Assembly (NCBI RefSeq): GCF_000012325.1
Contig: NC_003910.7
Coordinates: 4,898,001-4,962,000, forward strand
Reading direction: 5' to 3'
DNA: 64,000 nt
DNA from: Colwellia psychrerythraea 34H
GTDB taxonomy: Bacteria > Pseudomonadota > Gammaproteobacteria > Enterobacterales > Alteromonadaceae
Position numbers and translations under genes: made by a program. This document shows, piece by piece, positions 56,268 to 64,000 of this stretch (position 1 is its first letter; each line of letters opens with the position of its first letter). The notes below the pieces were generated by a model. It was given only the letters and a program-made list of their open reading frames with translations, ran no database searches and was not told where the DNA came from.

Positions 56268-59102
56268 TTAAACGCTATGACCCGTAGTCGCTTTATCTAC
56301 TAAATAAAGAATGGATTGGTAATCTATCCCTGCATGATGCGATAAACCTATTTCACAGGTTCTGCTATTGCTATAGCCCACAGAGCAGTCTGATGGTACT
56401 TGCTCTTTTAAGGTGGCTAAAGCATTTTCATTTAACTCTGGGGTGGTAAAACCTTTATCTCCCGCAAAACCACAACACTGAATATGTTCAGGAATAACAA
56501 CATTATTGCTGCATAACTTAGCAAGTTGCTCCATTTTATCGGTTAAGCCCATACGTCTACTGCTACAAGTGACATGCAGCATGATGGTATCGTTTAATTG
56601 CTTAAAAGCTAAATGTTCAGCCAATACATCCGCAACAAAACCTACTGGTTCATAAATAGATAAATTTGCAGTGGCGGCTGTATTTTCAAGTAACATTGAT
56701 TTACAGGGACTAGTATCAATTAAAATTGGATATTTACCATTTTCACTCAGCTCAATTAGCTTTGTTAACAGTGAACTTCTTTTCTGTCCAGCCTCATCAA
56801 ACATACCTTTACTATTAAATGGCATACCGCAACACTCACCGGTAAAGTCAGGACTAATAATGTCAAAACCTGCCTTTGCTAAAACCGCATAGGTCACTTC
56901 AGTTAACGAACGTTGCTCAGTTGCATCAACCGCTTGTCCCATACTTCTACTGGCACAACTGGGTATATAAACAACCTTGGGTTTAGCACTATTGCTGTCT
57001 GAGATCGTTTTGGGCTGATAACTAGCTTTATTTGGCAGGTACTTACTCCATAGTGGAATACTATTCGCTGACAATTTACGCACGGTGCCCGTTAAACCGC
57101 CCATCACAGTATTACCTAGTAGGCGTTGACTAAAACCAGCAATGGCTAAGGAAACCCGTGTCATTTTTTCTATGCTGGCAAAGTTATTCGCTAACTTTTT
57201 CGATACTCCTTGGTACTTAGTATTTCTAACATTGCGAAGATCTCGAATAAGGTCACCGGTATTAATGCCGACAGGACAACGATCCGCGCACAAACCTGTT
57301 GCTGCACAGGTATCTATACCTAAATAGTTGAAGTCTTTTTCAAGTTCACTTAACAATTGAGGGTTATCACCTGAGGCTGTTAAACGACTAATTTCACGAT
57401 AGGTGGTAATACGCTGTCTTGGTGTTAGACTCAGCCCTTTTGAAGGACAGACCGGCTCACAAAAGCCACATTCAATACATTTATCGACAATGTCATGTGC
57501 TGCCGGTAGGTTTTTTAAGTTTTTAATGTGAGCTAACGGATCATCATTAATGATAACGCCGGGGTTTAATAAATAACTTGGGTCAAATAAGGCTTTTAAT
57601 TGCTGCATCAAACTAAAACCTTCTTTGCCCCACTCTAATTCAATGAATGGCGCCATGTTGCGTCCAGTACCATGTTCAGCTTTCAATGAACCTTGGTAAT
57701 CGACTGCCACTAGCTGGCAAACGTCATCCATAAAAGACTGATATCGGTCTACTTCTGACTGCGTTGAGAAATCCTGGGTGAAAACAAAATGTAAATTACC
57801 ATCAAGAGCATGGCCAAAGATAATGGCTTCATCGTAATGATATTTTTCAAACAGCCCTTGTAGTTTGGCAACCGCATCTGCAAGTTGTTCAACAGGAAAA
57901 GCAACATCTTCAATGATAACAGTCGTACCTGTTTCTCTTACGGCGCCAACCGCAGGGAAGGTACCTTTTCGAATGGCCCACAGTTGTGAGTACTCACTCG
58001 CAACATCAGTGAATTTGATGACATTGGTTTGTTCAAAGTCGCTTAATAGACTTTCTAAGTCAGCTATTTGCTCGGTTAATAACTGTTGATTGGCTGCACG
58101 CGTTTCAATCAGTAATGCGCCAACATCTTGGTCGAGTGTTTTAATAAATTCAGGCAAGCCCTTCATATCACTTACTGAGGCTAACGATCTTCGGTCCATC
58201 AATTCAACCGCAGACACATTTGCATCAGCTAGCGCGCTTACCGCAGAACAAGTTGTTTGCATATCAGGAAAAAACACTATCGATGAAGCACGGTATTTAT
58301 GCTCGATGACCGTGTTATAGGTAATCGAAGAAATAAAACCTAAAGTACCTTCTGAGCCAATCATCAAATGTGCCAAAATATCGATAGGGTCTTCAAAATC
58401 AACCAAGGAGTTAATTGCATAACCCGTGGTATTTTTTAATCGATATTTATGCTTAATTAACGCACTTAACGTCCCATCGCTACGAGTTTTAGTAGCCAGT
58501 GTATCTAACTGTTCTAATAATTGGGTATGGCTAGTTTTAAACGCTGAAATACTTGCTTCATCTGCGGTATCAAGGATGCTACCGTCATGTAAAACAAGGC
58601 GAATATTATCAAGCGTCTGATAACTGTTTTGTGCAACACCACAACACATACCACTGGCATTATTAGCGGCAATACCTGCAACTTTACAGGTATTAATTGA
58701 AGCAGGATCAGGGCCTATTTTTCGTCCATAAGGTAATAAATACTTGTTAGCGTCAGCACCTATCACGCCAGGTCCCAGTTTGATTTTTAGACCGAGATCT
58801 AATATTTCATGGTCACGCCAGCTATTAGTGAGCATAATTAAAATTGAGTCAGATTGGGCCTGACCCGAAAGGCTGGTACCAGCAGCTCTAAATGTTACCG
58901 GCAACTTTGCTTGTGCTGCAGCTTTAATGACCCTTACCACTTCAGCTTCGTCATCTAAAATAAGTACTAATTGTGGTACTAAGCGATAGAAACTTGCATC
59001 AACGCCATAAGCTAAACGTCGAGTATAATCGGTAATAATACGTGATGCAGGAATAAACTCTGCCACTTGCTTAGCAAGCAATTGATAATGCTCAGGTAAC
59101 AT
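56268..59102 (-). CDS. dld: FAD/Fe-S D-lactate dehydrogenase (Dld-II type)
   Basis: A 944-residue fusion. The N-terminal FAD-binding domain contains TFRAAGTSLSGQAQ, and the FAD-oxidase C domain runs to ~530. Two Fe-S motifs follow (CIECGFCEPVCP and CAATGLCADRCP), then CCG-type cysteine clusters (CCGMPFNSKG, CCGFAGDKGF). This architecture and its place beside lldEFG match the Dld-II D-lactate dehydrogenase described in Shewanella. It passes electrons from D-lactate to the respiratory chain. YdiJ-like relatives share the layout. Confidence 0.88.
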   Translation of the reverse strand: MLPEHYQLLAKQVAEFIPASRIITDYTRRLAYGVDASFYRLVPQLVLILDDEAEVVRVIKAAAQAKLPVTFRAAGTSLSGQAQSDSILIMLTNSWRDHEILDLGLKIKLGPGVIGADANKYLLPYGRKIGPDPASINTCKVAGIAANNASGMCCGVAQNSYQTLDNIRLVLHDGSILDTADEASISAFKTSHTQLLEQLDTLATKTRSDGTLSALIKHKYRLKNTTGYAINSLVDFEDPIDILAHLMIGSEGTLGFISSITYNTVIEHKYRASSIVFFPDMQTTCSAVSALADANVSAVELMDRRSLASVSDMKGLPEFIKTLDQDVGALLIETRAANQQLLTEQIADLESLLSDFEQTNVIKFTDVASEYSQLWAIRKGTFPAVGAVRETGTTVIIEDVAFPVEQLADAVAKLQGLFEKYHYDEAIIFGHALDGNLHFVFTQDFSTQSEVDRYQSFMDDVCQLVAVDYQGSLKAEHGTGRNMAPFIELEWGKEGFSLMQQLKALFDPSYLLNPGVIINDDPLAHIKNLKNLPAAHDIVDKCIECGFCEPVCPSKGLSLTPRQRITTYREISRLTASGDNPQLLSELEKDFNYLGIDTCAATGLCADRCPVGINTGDLIRDLRNVRNTKYQGVSKKLANNFASIEKMTRVSLAIAGFSQRLLGNTVMGGLTGTVRKLSANSIPLWSKYLPNKASYQPKTISDSNSAKPKVVYIPSCASRSMGQAVDATEQRSLTEVTYAVLAKAGFDIISPDFTGECCGMPFNSKGMFDEAGQKRSSLLTKLIELSENGKYPILIDTSPCKSMLLENTAATANLSIYEPVGFVADVLAEHLAFKQLNDTIMLHVTCSSRRMGLTDKMEQLAKLCSNNVVIPEHIQCCGFAGDKGFTTPELNENALATLKEQVPSDCSVGYSNSRTCEIGLSHHAGIDYQSILYLVDKATTGHSV

Positions 59103-59130
59103 AAAATCTTCCCAAATTAACTATTAACTA

Positions 59131-59817
59131 TTAAATATTTATTAATAAAACAATAAGCGCTTTCGGGCCGTGAGCACCATAAGCTAACGTTTGCTGAATG
59201 TCAGCAGTTTTCGATGGTCCTGATACTAAGACAACATTGGTCGGTAATTTATCTTGCCATTGTTGCGAAGTCATTAAGCTACCAAAGTCAGCATATAATT
59301 TATTGGCATCGACAATAACAAAGTGCACTGGCGGCACCAAGGTTAAGCTTCGTGGCTCATTTTCGTCTGGCCATAAGACTATGCTACCTGTTGCAGCAAT
59401 TGAGCAATGCGAGCTTGATAAAGCGGCTGGGCATTCATTAAAGAGCATTTCTTTATTATTATCAATTGAAAAATCATAGACTTGTAGATCTACTTTGCCA
59501 TCTAGTGCATTGATAACCTCACGGTGAGAATCATTTTCACCATAAAGCAATTTAGAGATATTTAGTGCCTTAAGCTGCTCGCTGATAACCTCGGCCATAT
59601 TTTCTTTAGTTGTTTTGATCACTTGAGCATGGTTTTTCTCAAGTTCAGAAATAAACTGAGCTAAATTTTCTTCACGACTAAATTCAGGGTAATTATAAGG
59701 GACTTCTTCAGGCAATTTTTCATAATCTGCCCCCTTGACCTCCGCTTTCAACTTAGCAAGAATATTGCCACGCGCGGTATTACTGACTGCTTTGATATCT
59801 GCTTTTGTGTTTGTCAT
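59131..59817 (-). CDS. lldG: LldG, L-lactate utilisation LUD-domain protein
   Basis: 228 residues from ATG 59817, four bases after lldF; an upstream in-frame start would overlap lldF by 110 bases and is rejected. The LUD domain shows TGSIVLWPDENEPRSLTLVP and NVVLVSGPSKTADIQQTLAYGAHGP. It is the third subunit of the LldEFG (LutABC-like) L-lactate dehydrogenase complex. It precedes dld-II by 28 bases. Confidence 0.88.
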   Translation of the reverse strand: MTNTKADIKAVSNTARGNILAKLKAEVKGADYEKLPEEVPYNYPEFSREENLAQFISELEKNHAQVIKTTKENMAEVISEQLKALNISKLLYGENDSHREVINALDGKVDLQVYDFSIDNNKEMLFNECPAALSSSHCSIAATGSIVLWPDENEPRSLTLVPPVHFVIVDANKLYADFGSLMTSQQWQDKLPTNVVLVSGPSKTADIQQTLAYGAHGPKALIVLLINI

Positions 59818-59821
59818 AAGG

Positions 59822-61300
59822 TTAGCCTCGCTCTTGCTGTGATTGCTTCGCTTTTTTTTGTTTAGCATTAATACGCTGATGTAAAGTCGTTGCTGCCGGT
59901 TTAGGTGCCGTTCTAACACTTGTCCAGCCACCTAATTTTTTAGGCATCAAAAAGCGAAAGCGTGTTAAACCCCACATTGATAAGGCATACAATTTTGGTG
60001 ACTTATGCACTTGTGCCCATACTTTCCAAATGAGTGCTTCCACACTACTACGACCTGCTCCCTGCCCTTTCATCACTTGAGGTTGCTGAGATTTAGGCTT
60101 TACACTCTCTTGGCGCAAACGTAATAATATTTTAGGAATAGGGATTTTAACGGGACAAACTTCACCACAAGCTCCACATAAGGTTGATGCCGTTGGTAAA
60201 TTAGTCGTCGCTTCAAGTCCCAACATATGCGGTGAAATCATTTTACCAATAGGACCAGGATAAACGGTTCCGTAAGCATGACCACCTATACGGGTATACA
60301 CAGGGCAATGGTTCATACAGGCGCCACAACGAATACATTGTAACGTTTGCTTTAACTCTTCATCAGCAAAGGCTTGACTACGACCATTATCAAGTAAAAC
60401 TAAGTGCACTTCTTTAGGGCCATCTTTTTCACCAGGCTTTCGAGGTGAATTGATCATATTAAAGTAGGTTGAAATGGCTTGTCCGGTAGCGCTTCGCGTT
60501 AACAAACTTAACAGCGGTGGCACGTCTGCCAAGTGTTCTATCACTTTTTCTATGCCTGTTATCGCTATATGCAAATCAGGAATAGTGGTACACATACGAC
60601 CATTACCTTCGTTTTCCACTAAACACAGTGTGCCCGTTTCCGCTACAGCAAAGTTAACACCTGAGATACCCACATCAGCCTGACAAAATTTATTCCTGAG
60701 CACCTCTCTTCCTTGCTGAATTAAGGTATCAACATCGGTGCTGTACTCAAAACCCTCGATATTATCAGCAAATAGTTTAGCCACTTGTTTTTTGTTTTGA
60801 TGGATAGCTGGCATGATAATATGAGACGGGTGCTCTTTGGCCAATTGCACAATGTACTCGCCCATATCTGACTCAAGACATTCTACATTTCGCTCTTCAA
60901 GGTAGTCGTTGAGTGCCGTTTCTTCTGACACCATAGATTTGCCTTTAACGACTGACTTCCCCTTTTTTTGGGCAATAAGCTGAGCAATAATCTCATTTGC
61001 TTCAGTAATCGTTTCTGCCCAATGCACCTTAATGCCATTTTTTTCAAGGTTACCTTCTAATTGCTCAAGTAAGAGCGGTAACTTAGCCAAACAACGCTGC
61101 TTAATTAATTTGCACTGTTCGCGTAATACTTCAAGCTCATCTTCTGATGAAAAAGCGCCTTTACGCTTATCCATCAAATAATCCATCGCACCCCTGAAGT
61201 TCGATCTTAGTTCTTCATTGCCGAGATCTCGGGTAACGTTCGCACGAAAGGCTTTAGCTGATGCTGCATATTTACTTTCTTCTTCGATAATATGTTTCAT
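59822..61300 (-). CDS. lldF: LldF, L-lactate utilisation iron-sulfur protein
   Basis: A 492-residue protein with an N-terminal LUD domain (KGKSMVSEETALNDYLEE, NFAVAETGTLCLVENEGN) and a ferredoxin-like domain with CIRCGACMNHCPVY and CGACGEVCPVKIP. It is the LutB-type subunit. Its start overlaps the lldE stop by four bases (ATGA). Confidence 0.92.
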   Translation of the reverse strand: MKHIIEEESKYAASAKAFRANVTRDLGNEELRSNFRGAMDYLMDKRKGAFSSEDELEVLREQCKLIKQRCLAKLPLLLEQLEGNLEKNGIKVHWAETITEANEIIAQLIAQKKGKSVVKGKSMVSEETALNDYLEERNVECLESDMGEYIVQLAKEHPSHIIMPAIHQNKKQVAKLFADNIEGFEYSTDVDTLIQQGREVLRNKFCQADVGISGVNFAVAETGTLCLVENEGNGRMCTTIPDLHIAITGIEKVIEHLADVPPLLSLLTRSATGQAISTYFNMINSPRKPGEKDGPKEVHLVLLDNGRSQAFADEELKQTLQCIRCGACMNHCPVYTRIGGHAYGTVYPGPIGKMISPHMLGLEATTNLPTASTLCGACGEVCPVKIPIPKILLRLRQESVKPKSQQPQVMKGQGAGRSSVEALIWKVWAQVHKSPKLYALSMWGLTRFRFLMPKKLGGWTSVRTAPKPAATTLHQRINAKQKKAKQSQQERG

Positions 61301-62082
61301 AGTGACCCCTTAGACGAATTACCTTTTATACGATTAAGTAAGTAACTCGCAATATGTTCACCACGTAATGACTGTTTTTGATAATCAAGCGCGCCATTTA
61401 TATTCATCATGCAACCATGATCGGCACTGATATATCTAACAACATCAGTTGCTACAAGGTTTTTACTTTTATCAGCAACCATAGCGGCCGATATATCCGC
61501 ATGTTTTACTGCAAACGTACCACCGAAACCACAACATTCACTTTCATAATCATGTATGACTAACTCAACGTTCGCGAGTTGAGAAATCAACTTATTGCCG
61601 GTGATATGCACGCCCATTTCTCTTCTAGCAGCACAAGACGTATGCAATGCAACCCGCTCTTTTGGGCCCTGATCGATAGGTTTTAAACGCAGTACATGCA
61701 CTAAGAATTCTGTAAATTCAAAAACACGCTGACAAAAATTATTGATTTTAGGATCATCACCAAGCAAATCGAGATAATGATGACGCATCATGCCACCGCA
61801 AGATCCCGAAACGACAACGACAGGAATATCCAGAGGGAATTGTTTCACCTGTGCCATTGCTACCGCTTTAGCTTCATCTTTATAACCTGAGTTATAGGCT
61901 GGCTGTCCACAGCAACTTTGCCCTTGTGGGTAAATTACCTCAATGCCTTCGCGCTCAAGTAATTCAATAGCATCCATGCCCGTATCTGGAAAAAAACTAT
62001 CAACTATACATGTACCAAATAAATAAACCTGCTTTGGTTTTTTAGGATAGTCACGGAGATGCTGAGTATTAAGTTGTTGCAT
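61297..62082 (-). CDS. lldE: LldE, L-lactate utilisation cysteine-rich protein
   Basis: 261 residues from ATG 62082 with AGAG upstream; the GTG 62109 extension is unlikely. Two CCG domains are visible: GTCIVDSFFPDTG with SCCGQPAYNSGY, and TSCAARREMG with ECCGFGGTFAVKH. It is the LutA-type subunit of the L-lactate dehydrogenase complex. It overlaps lldF and follows lctP after 180 bases. Confidence 0.92.
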   Translation of the reverse strand: MQQLNTQHLRDYPKKPKQVYLFGTCIVDSFFPDTGMDAIELLEREGIEVIYPQGQSCCGQPAYNSGYKDEAKAVAMAQVKQFPLDIPVVVVSGSCGGMMRHHYLDLLGDDPKINNFCQRVFEFTEFLVHVLRLKPIDQGPKERVALHTSCAARREMGVHITGNKLISQLANVELVIHDYESECCGFGGTFAVKHADISAAMVADKSKNLVATDVVRYISADHGCMMNINGALDYQKQSLRGEHIASYLLNRIKGNSSKGSL

Positions 62083-62263
62083 AGATTGCTCTCTATTATT
62101 GTAAATCACAGTTTCAAAAAATAGTGTTAATCAATCATTTCAAAACTGTTGAAGTAGCTAGCTTATATAAATAGCTGCACGAGTATGTAAACTTGCAAAC
62201 CTAGGCATAATTGAGGACAAGCCTGGCTGCAAGTTTTTGATGGCTATTTAATTAGCCCATTAC

Positions 62264-63958
62264 TTAGCCGAGTAAGGGATCACTAATGTTGAATACATTG
62301 ATAGCAATTAACCCAAGCACGCCGACAGCTATTACATAATAAATAGTTGGTAATATGGTTTTGCGCAATGTTCTACCCTCTTGCCCTAATAAACCAACAG
62401 TTGCGGAAGCTGCTACCACATTATGAATAGCTATCATGTTGCCTGCAGCTGCACCTATAGCTTGTAAAGCGACAAGTAAGGCACCTGAAACAGACAGTGC
62501 ATTAGCAACTTCGAACTGAAACTGACTTAACATCATATTACTCACGGTATTTGAACCCGCAATAAAAGCACCAAGGGCACCAATACTAGGCGCAAACAAG
62601 GGGTATAGATCGCCAAACGTTTGCGCAACAAAACTTGCCATTGCAACCGGCATCGCTGCTAAGTCAGCGCCATTAACACCTGAGTTGATTAATATGCGTA
62701 CCATAGGGATGGTAAAGATAAGTACAAAACCGGCACCCACTAGCGTAGTCGTTGACTGTTTAGCTGCATCTACCACTTGTTTGAATTTCATCTGATGCAA
62801 AAATAATGTCAGAATACAAACAAAGAACAAAATACCACCGGGTAGATATAAAGGCTGAACACTCGCACTAATACCTACTTCACCAAGAATGTTGCTAAAG
62901 CCAAATGAAAGGCTCTTTAATAACGCTTTAAATTCAGTTGAAACACGGCTAAGCACAAGGATTATTGCAACAAGTAAATACGGTAACCACGCTCTAGTTA
63001 ACGACATTGATTTTTTAGCTTCGCTGTTATCTTGTTTAAATGATATTTTGCCTAACCAGTGAGCAGGCCATTGTTCTTTTGGTGCGAAATCCCATGCCTT
63101 TTTTGGCATAAGAAAGCCACGTTTTGCTAGCGGTACCACAATAGCCATACCGACCAATGCGCCAATTAGTGAAGGAAACTCAGGACCAAGAAAAACGCCC
63201 GTTAATGCGTAAGGGACGGTAAAAGCTAAGCCAGCAAAGATTGCAAAAGGAGCAATTTCAAAACCTTCTTTCCAACTTTTATTCTGACCAAAGAATCGCG
63301 TCAACATCACCACCATGAAAAGTGGCATTAACGTACCTACAATGGCATGCCCAATGGCAACCTCTGAGGTTATTAATCGTAAAAATTGCTCCCAACTACT
63401 GCCATTAGCAATTAATTGCTCAGTAAGATTACTCTTATCTAAGCCGCTACTAACACCAATAATAATGGGTGTACCTACCGCGCCAAATGACACCGGTGTT
63501 GATTGAATCATCATACCAATCATCACCGCCGATATTGCAGGGAAACCAATAGCCACCAGTAAAGGTGCAGCAATGGCCGCAGGTGTACCAAAACCTGATG
63601 CGCCTTCAATAAAGCAACCAAAGAGCCAAGCAATAATAATTGCCTGCACCCTGCGATCTGGGCTGATATTAGTAAAACCGGCTCTTATACGTAAAATAGC
63701 GCCAGAGTGCTGTAAGGTATTGAGCAACATTATTGCGCCAAAAATGATCCACAAAACAGCAATGGTGATCATTAATCCTTGAAGGGAGCTGGCAACGATT
63801 CGATTAAAGCTCATTTCCCAGGCAAAAAAGGCTATAGCTGCTGTTACGGTGTAAACAACAGGCATAGCCTTTTTTGCTGGCCAATGAAGCCCTATAAGTA
63901 ATATTGCCGACAGTGCAATCGGCATAAACGCGAGTAAAGCTTGTAGTGTAATTGACAT
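62264..63958 (-). CDS. lctP: L-lactate permease (LctP/LldP family)
   Basis: A 564-residue inner-membrane transporter with about twelve or more helices. The family motifs are [28 protein letters not shown] and [18 protein letters not shown]. It imports lactate for the downstream dehydrogenases. Upstream AGGATAAAAT gives a good ribosome site. It is the first gene of the lactate operon as seen here; the promoter lies beyond the window end. Confidence 0.93.
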   Translation of the reverse strand: MSITLQALLAFMPIALSAILLIGLHWPAKKAMPVVYTVTAAIAFFAWEMSFNRIVASSLQGLMITIAVLWIIFGAIMLLNTLQHSGAILRIRAGFTNISPDRRVQAIIIAWLFGCFIEGASGFGTPAAIAAPLLVAIGFPAISAVMIGMMIQSTPVSFGAVGTPIIIGVSSGLDKSNLTEQLIANGSSWEQFLRLITSEVAIGHAIVGTLMPLFMVVMLTRFFGQNKSWKEGFEIAPFAIFAGLAFTVPYALTGVFLGPEFPSLIGALVGMAIVVPLAKRGFLMPKKAWDFAPKEQWPAHWLGKISFKQDNSEAKKSMSLTRAWLPYLLVAIILVLSRVSTEFKALLKSLSFGFSNILGEVGISASVQPLYLPGGILFFVCILTLFLHQMKFKQVVDAAKQSTTTLVGAGFVLIFTIPMVRILINSGVNGADLAAMPVAMASFVAQTFGDLYPLFAPSIGALGAFIAGSNTVSNMMLSQFQFEVANALSVSGALLVALQAIGAAAGNMIAIHNVVAASATVGLLGQEGRTLRKTILPTIYYVIAVGVLGLIAINVFNISDPLLG

Positions 63959-64000
63959 ATTTTATCCTCGCCCTACTTTCATTTTCAGTAGGTGCTTTGT

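Overview
The window is AT-rich gammaproteobacterial chromosomal DNA. Gene content, protein style and the abundant TATACCC-ended intergenic repeats point to a marine Alteromonadales bacterium of the Colwellia type. That assignment rests on recognition of protein families, not on a search. I see no phage, plasmid, CRISPR array or transposase. The window is mostly a mosaic of metabolic operons.

Layout. 1-4341 (+): the end of moaC, then moaD, moaE, modA, modB, modC and a moeB-like gene, i.e. molybdenum cofactor synthesis plus molybdate uptake. 4354-8153: a DUF1285 protein, a lipoprotein-type oligopeptidase B and a family-3 solute-binding-like protein. 8295-14145 (+): a complete tripartite RND efflux operon (outer membrane factor, adaptor, pump). 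14380-16151: tRNA-His and tRNA-Pro, a small outer-membrane barrel gene, then a partial second copy of the tRNA block with a broken tRNA-His and an intact tRNA-Pro. 16299-22465: a YbaK-type deacylase, a PAS-GAF-GGDEF-EAL protein, an AraC-type regulator with a duplicated SnoaL-like lipoprotein, and a 72-residue orphan protein.

22634-38676 is a catabolic block: dsdC/dsdA (D-serine), glaH-lhgO (glutarate to L-2-hydroxyglutarate to 2-oxoglutarate) with a divergent LysR gene, gabD-gabT-spuC with a divergent LysR gene, a class III CoA-transferase plus glutaryl-CoA dehydrogenase, and a further aldehyde dehydrogenase. 39121-50080 is a polyamine block: potFGHI uptake, a methyl-accepting chemotaxis protein, puuB-puuA, puuD and puuR. 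Together the two blocks could import putrescine or cadaverine, turn them into GABA or 5-aminovalerate, then succinate or glutarate, and dispose of glutarate by both known routes (hydroxylation and CoA activation). The substrate range of each enzyme is inferred.

50223-56071: a TIGR02001-like outer-membrane protein, a large two-component-propeller GGDEF protein, a membrane GGDEF gene interrupted by an in-frame TGA, and a small STAS-like protein. 56268-63958 (-): a lactate operon in the order lctP, lldE, lldF, lldG, dld-II.

The most unusual non-coding feature is a family of four 264-314 bp imperfect palindromes (25224, 27752, 38703, 45474). Their outer ends are shared, but their inner stems differ in sequence while remaining perfectly self-complementary in each copy. 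Two of them closely bracket glaH-lhgO and two bracket potFGHI plus the chemoreceptor. I found no clear undescribed multi-gene system; the repeat family and the palindromes in the polyamine locus are the best leads.
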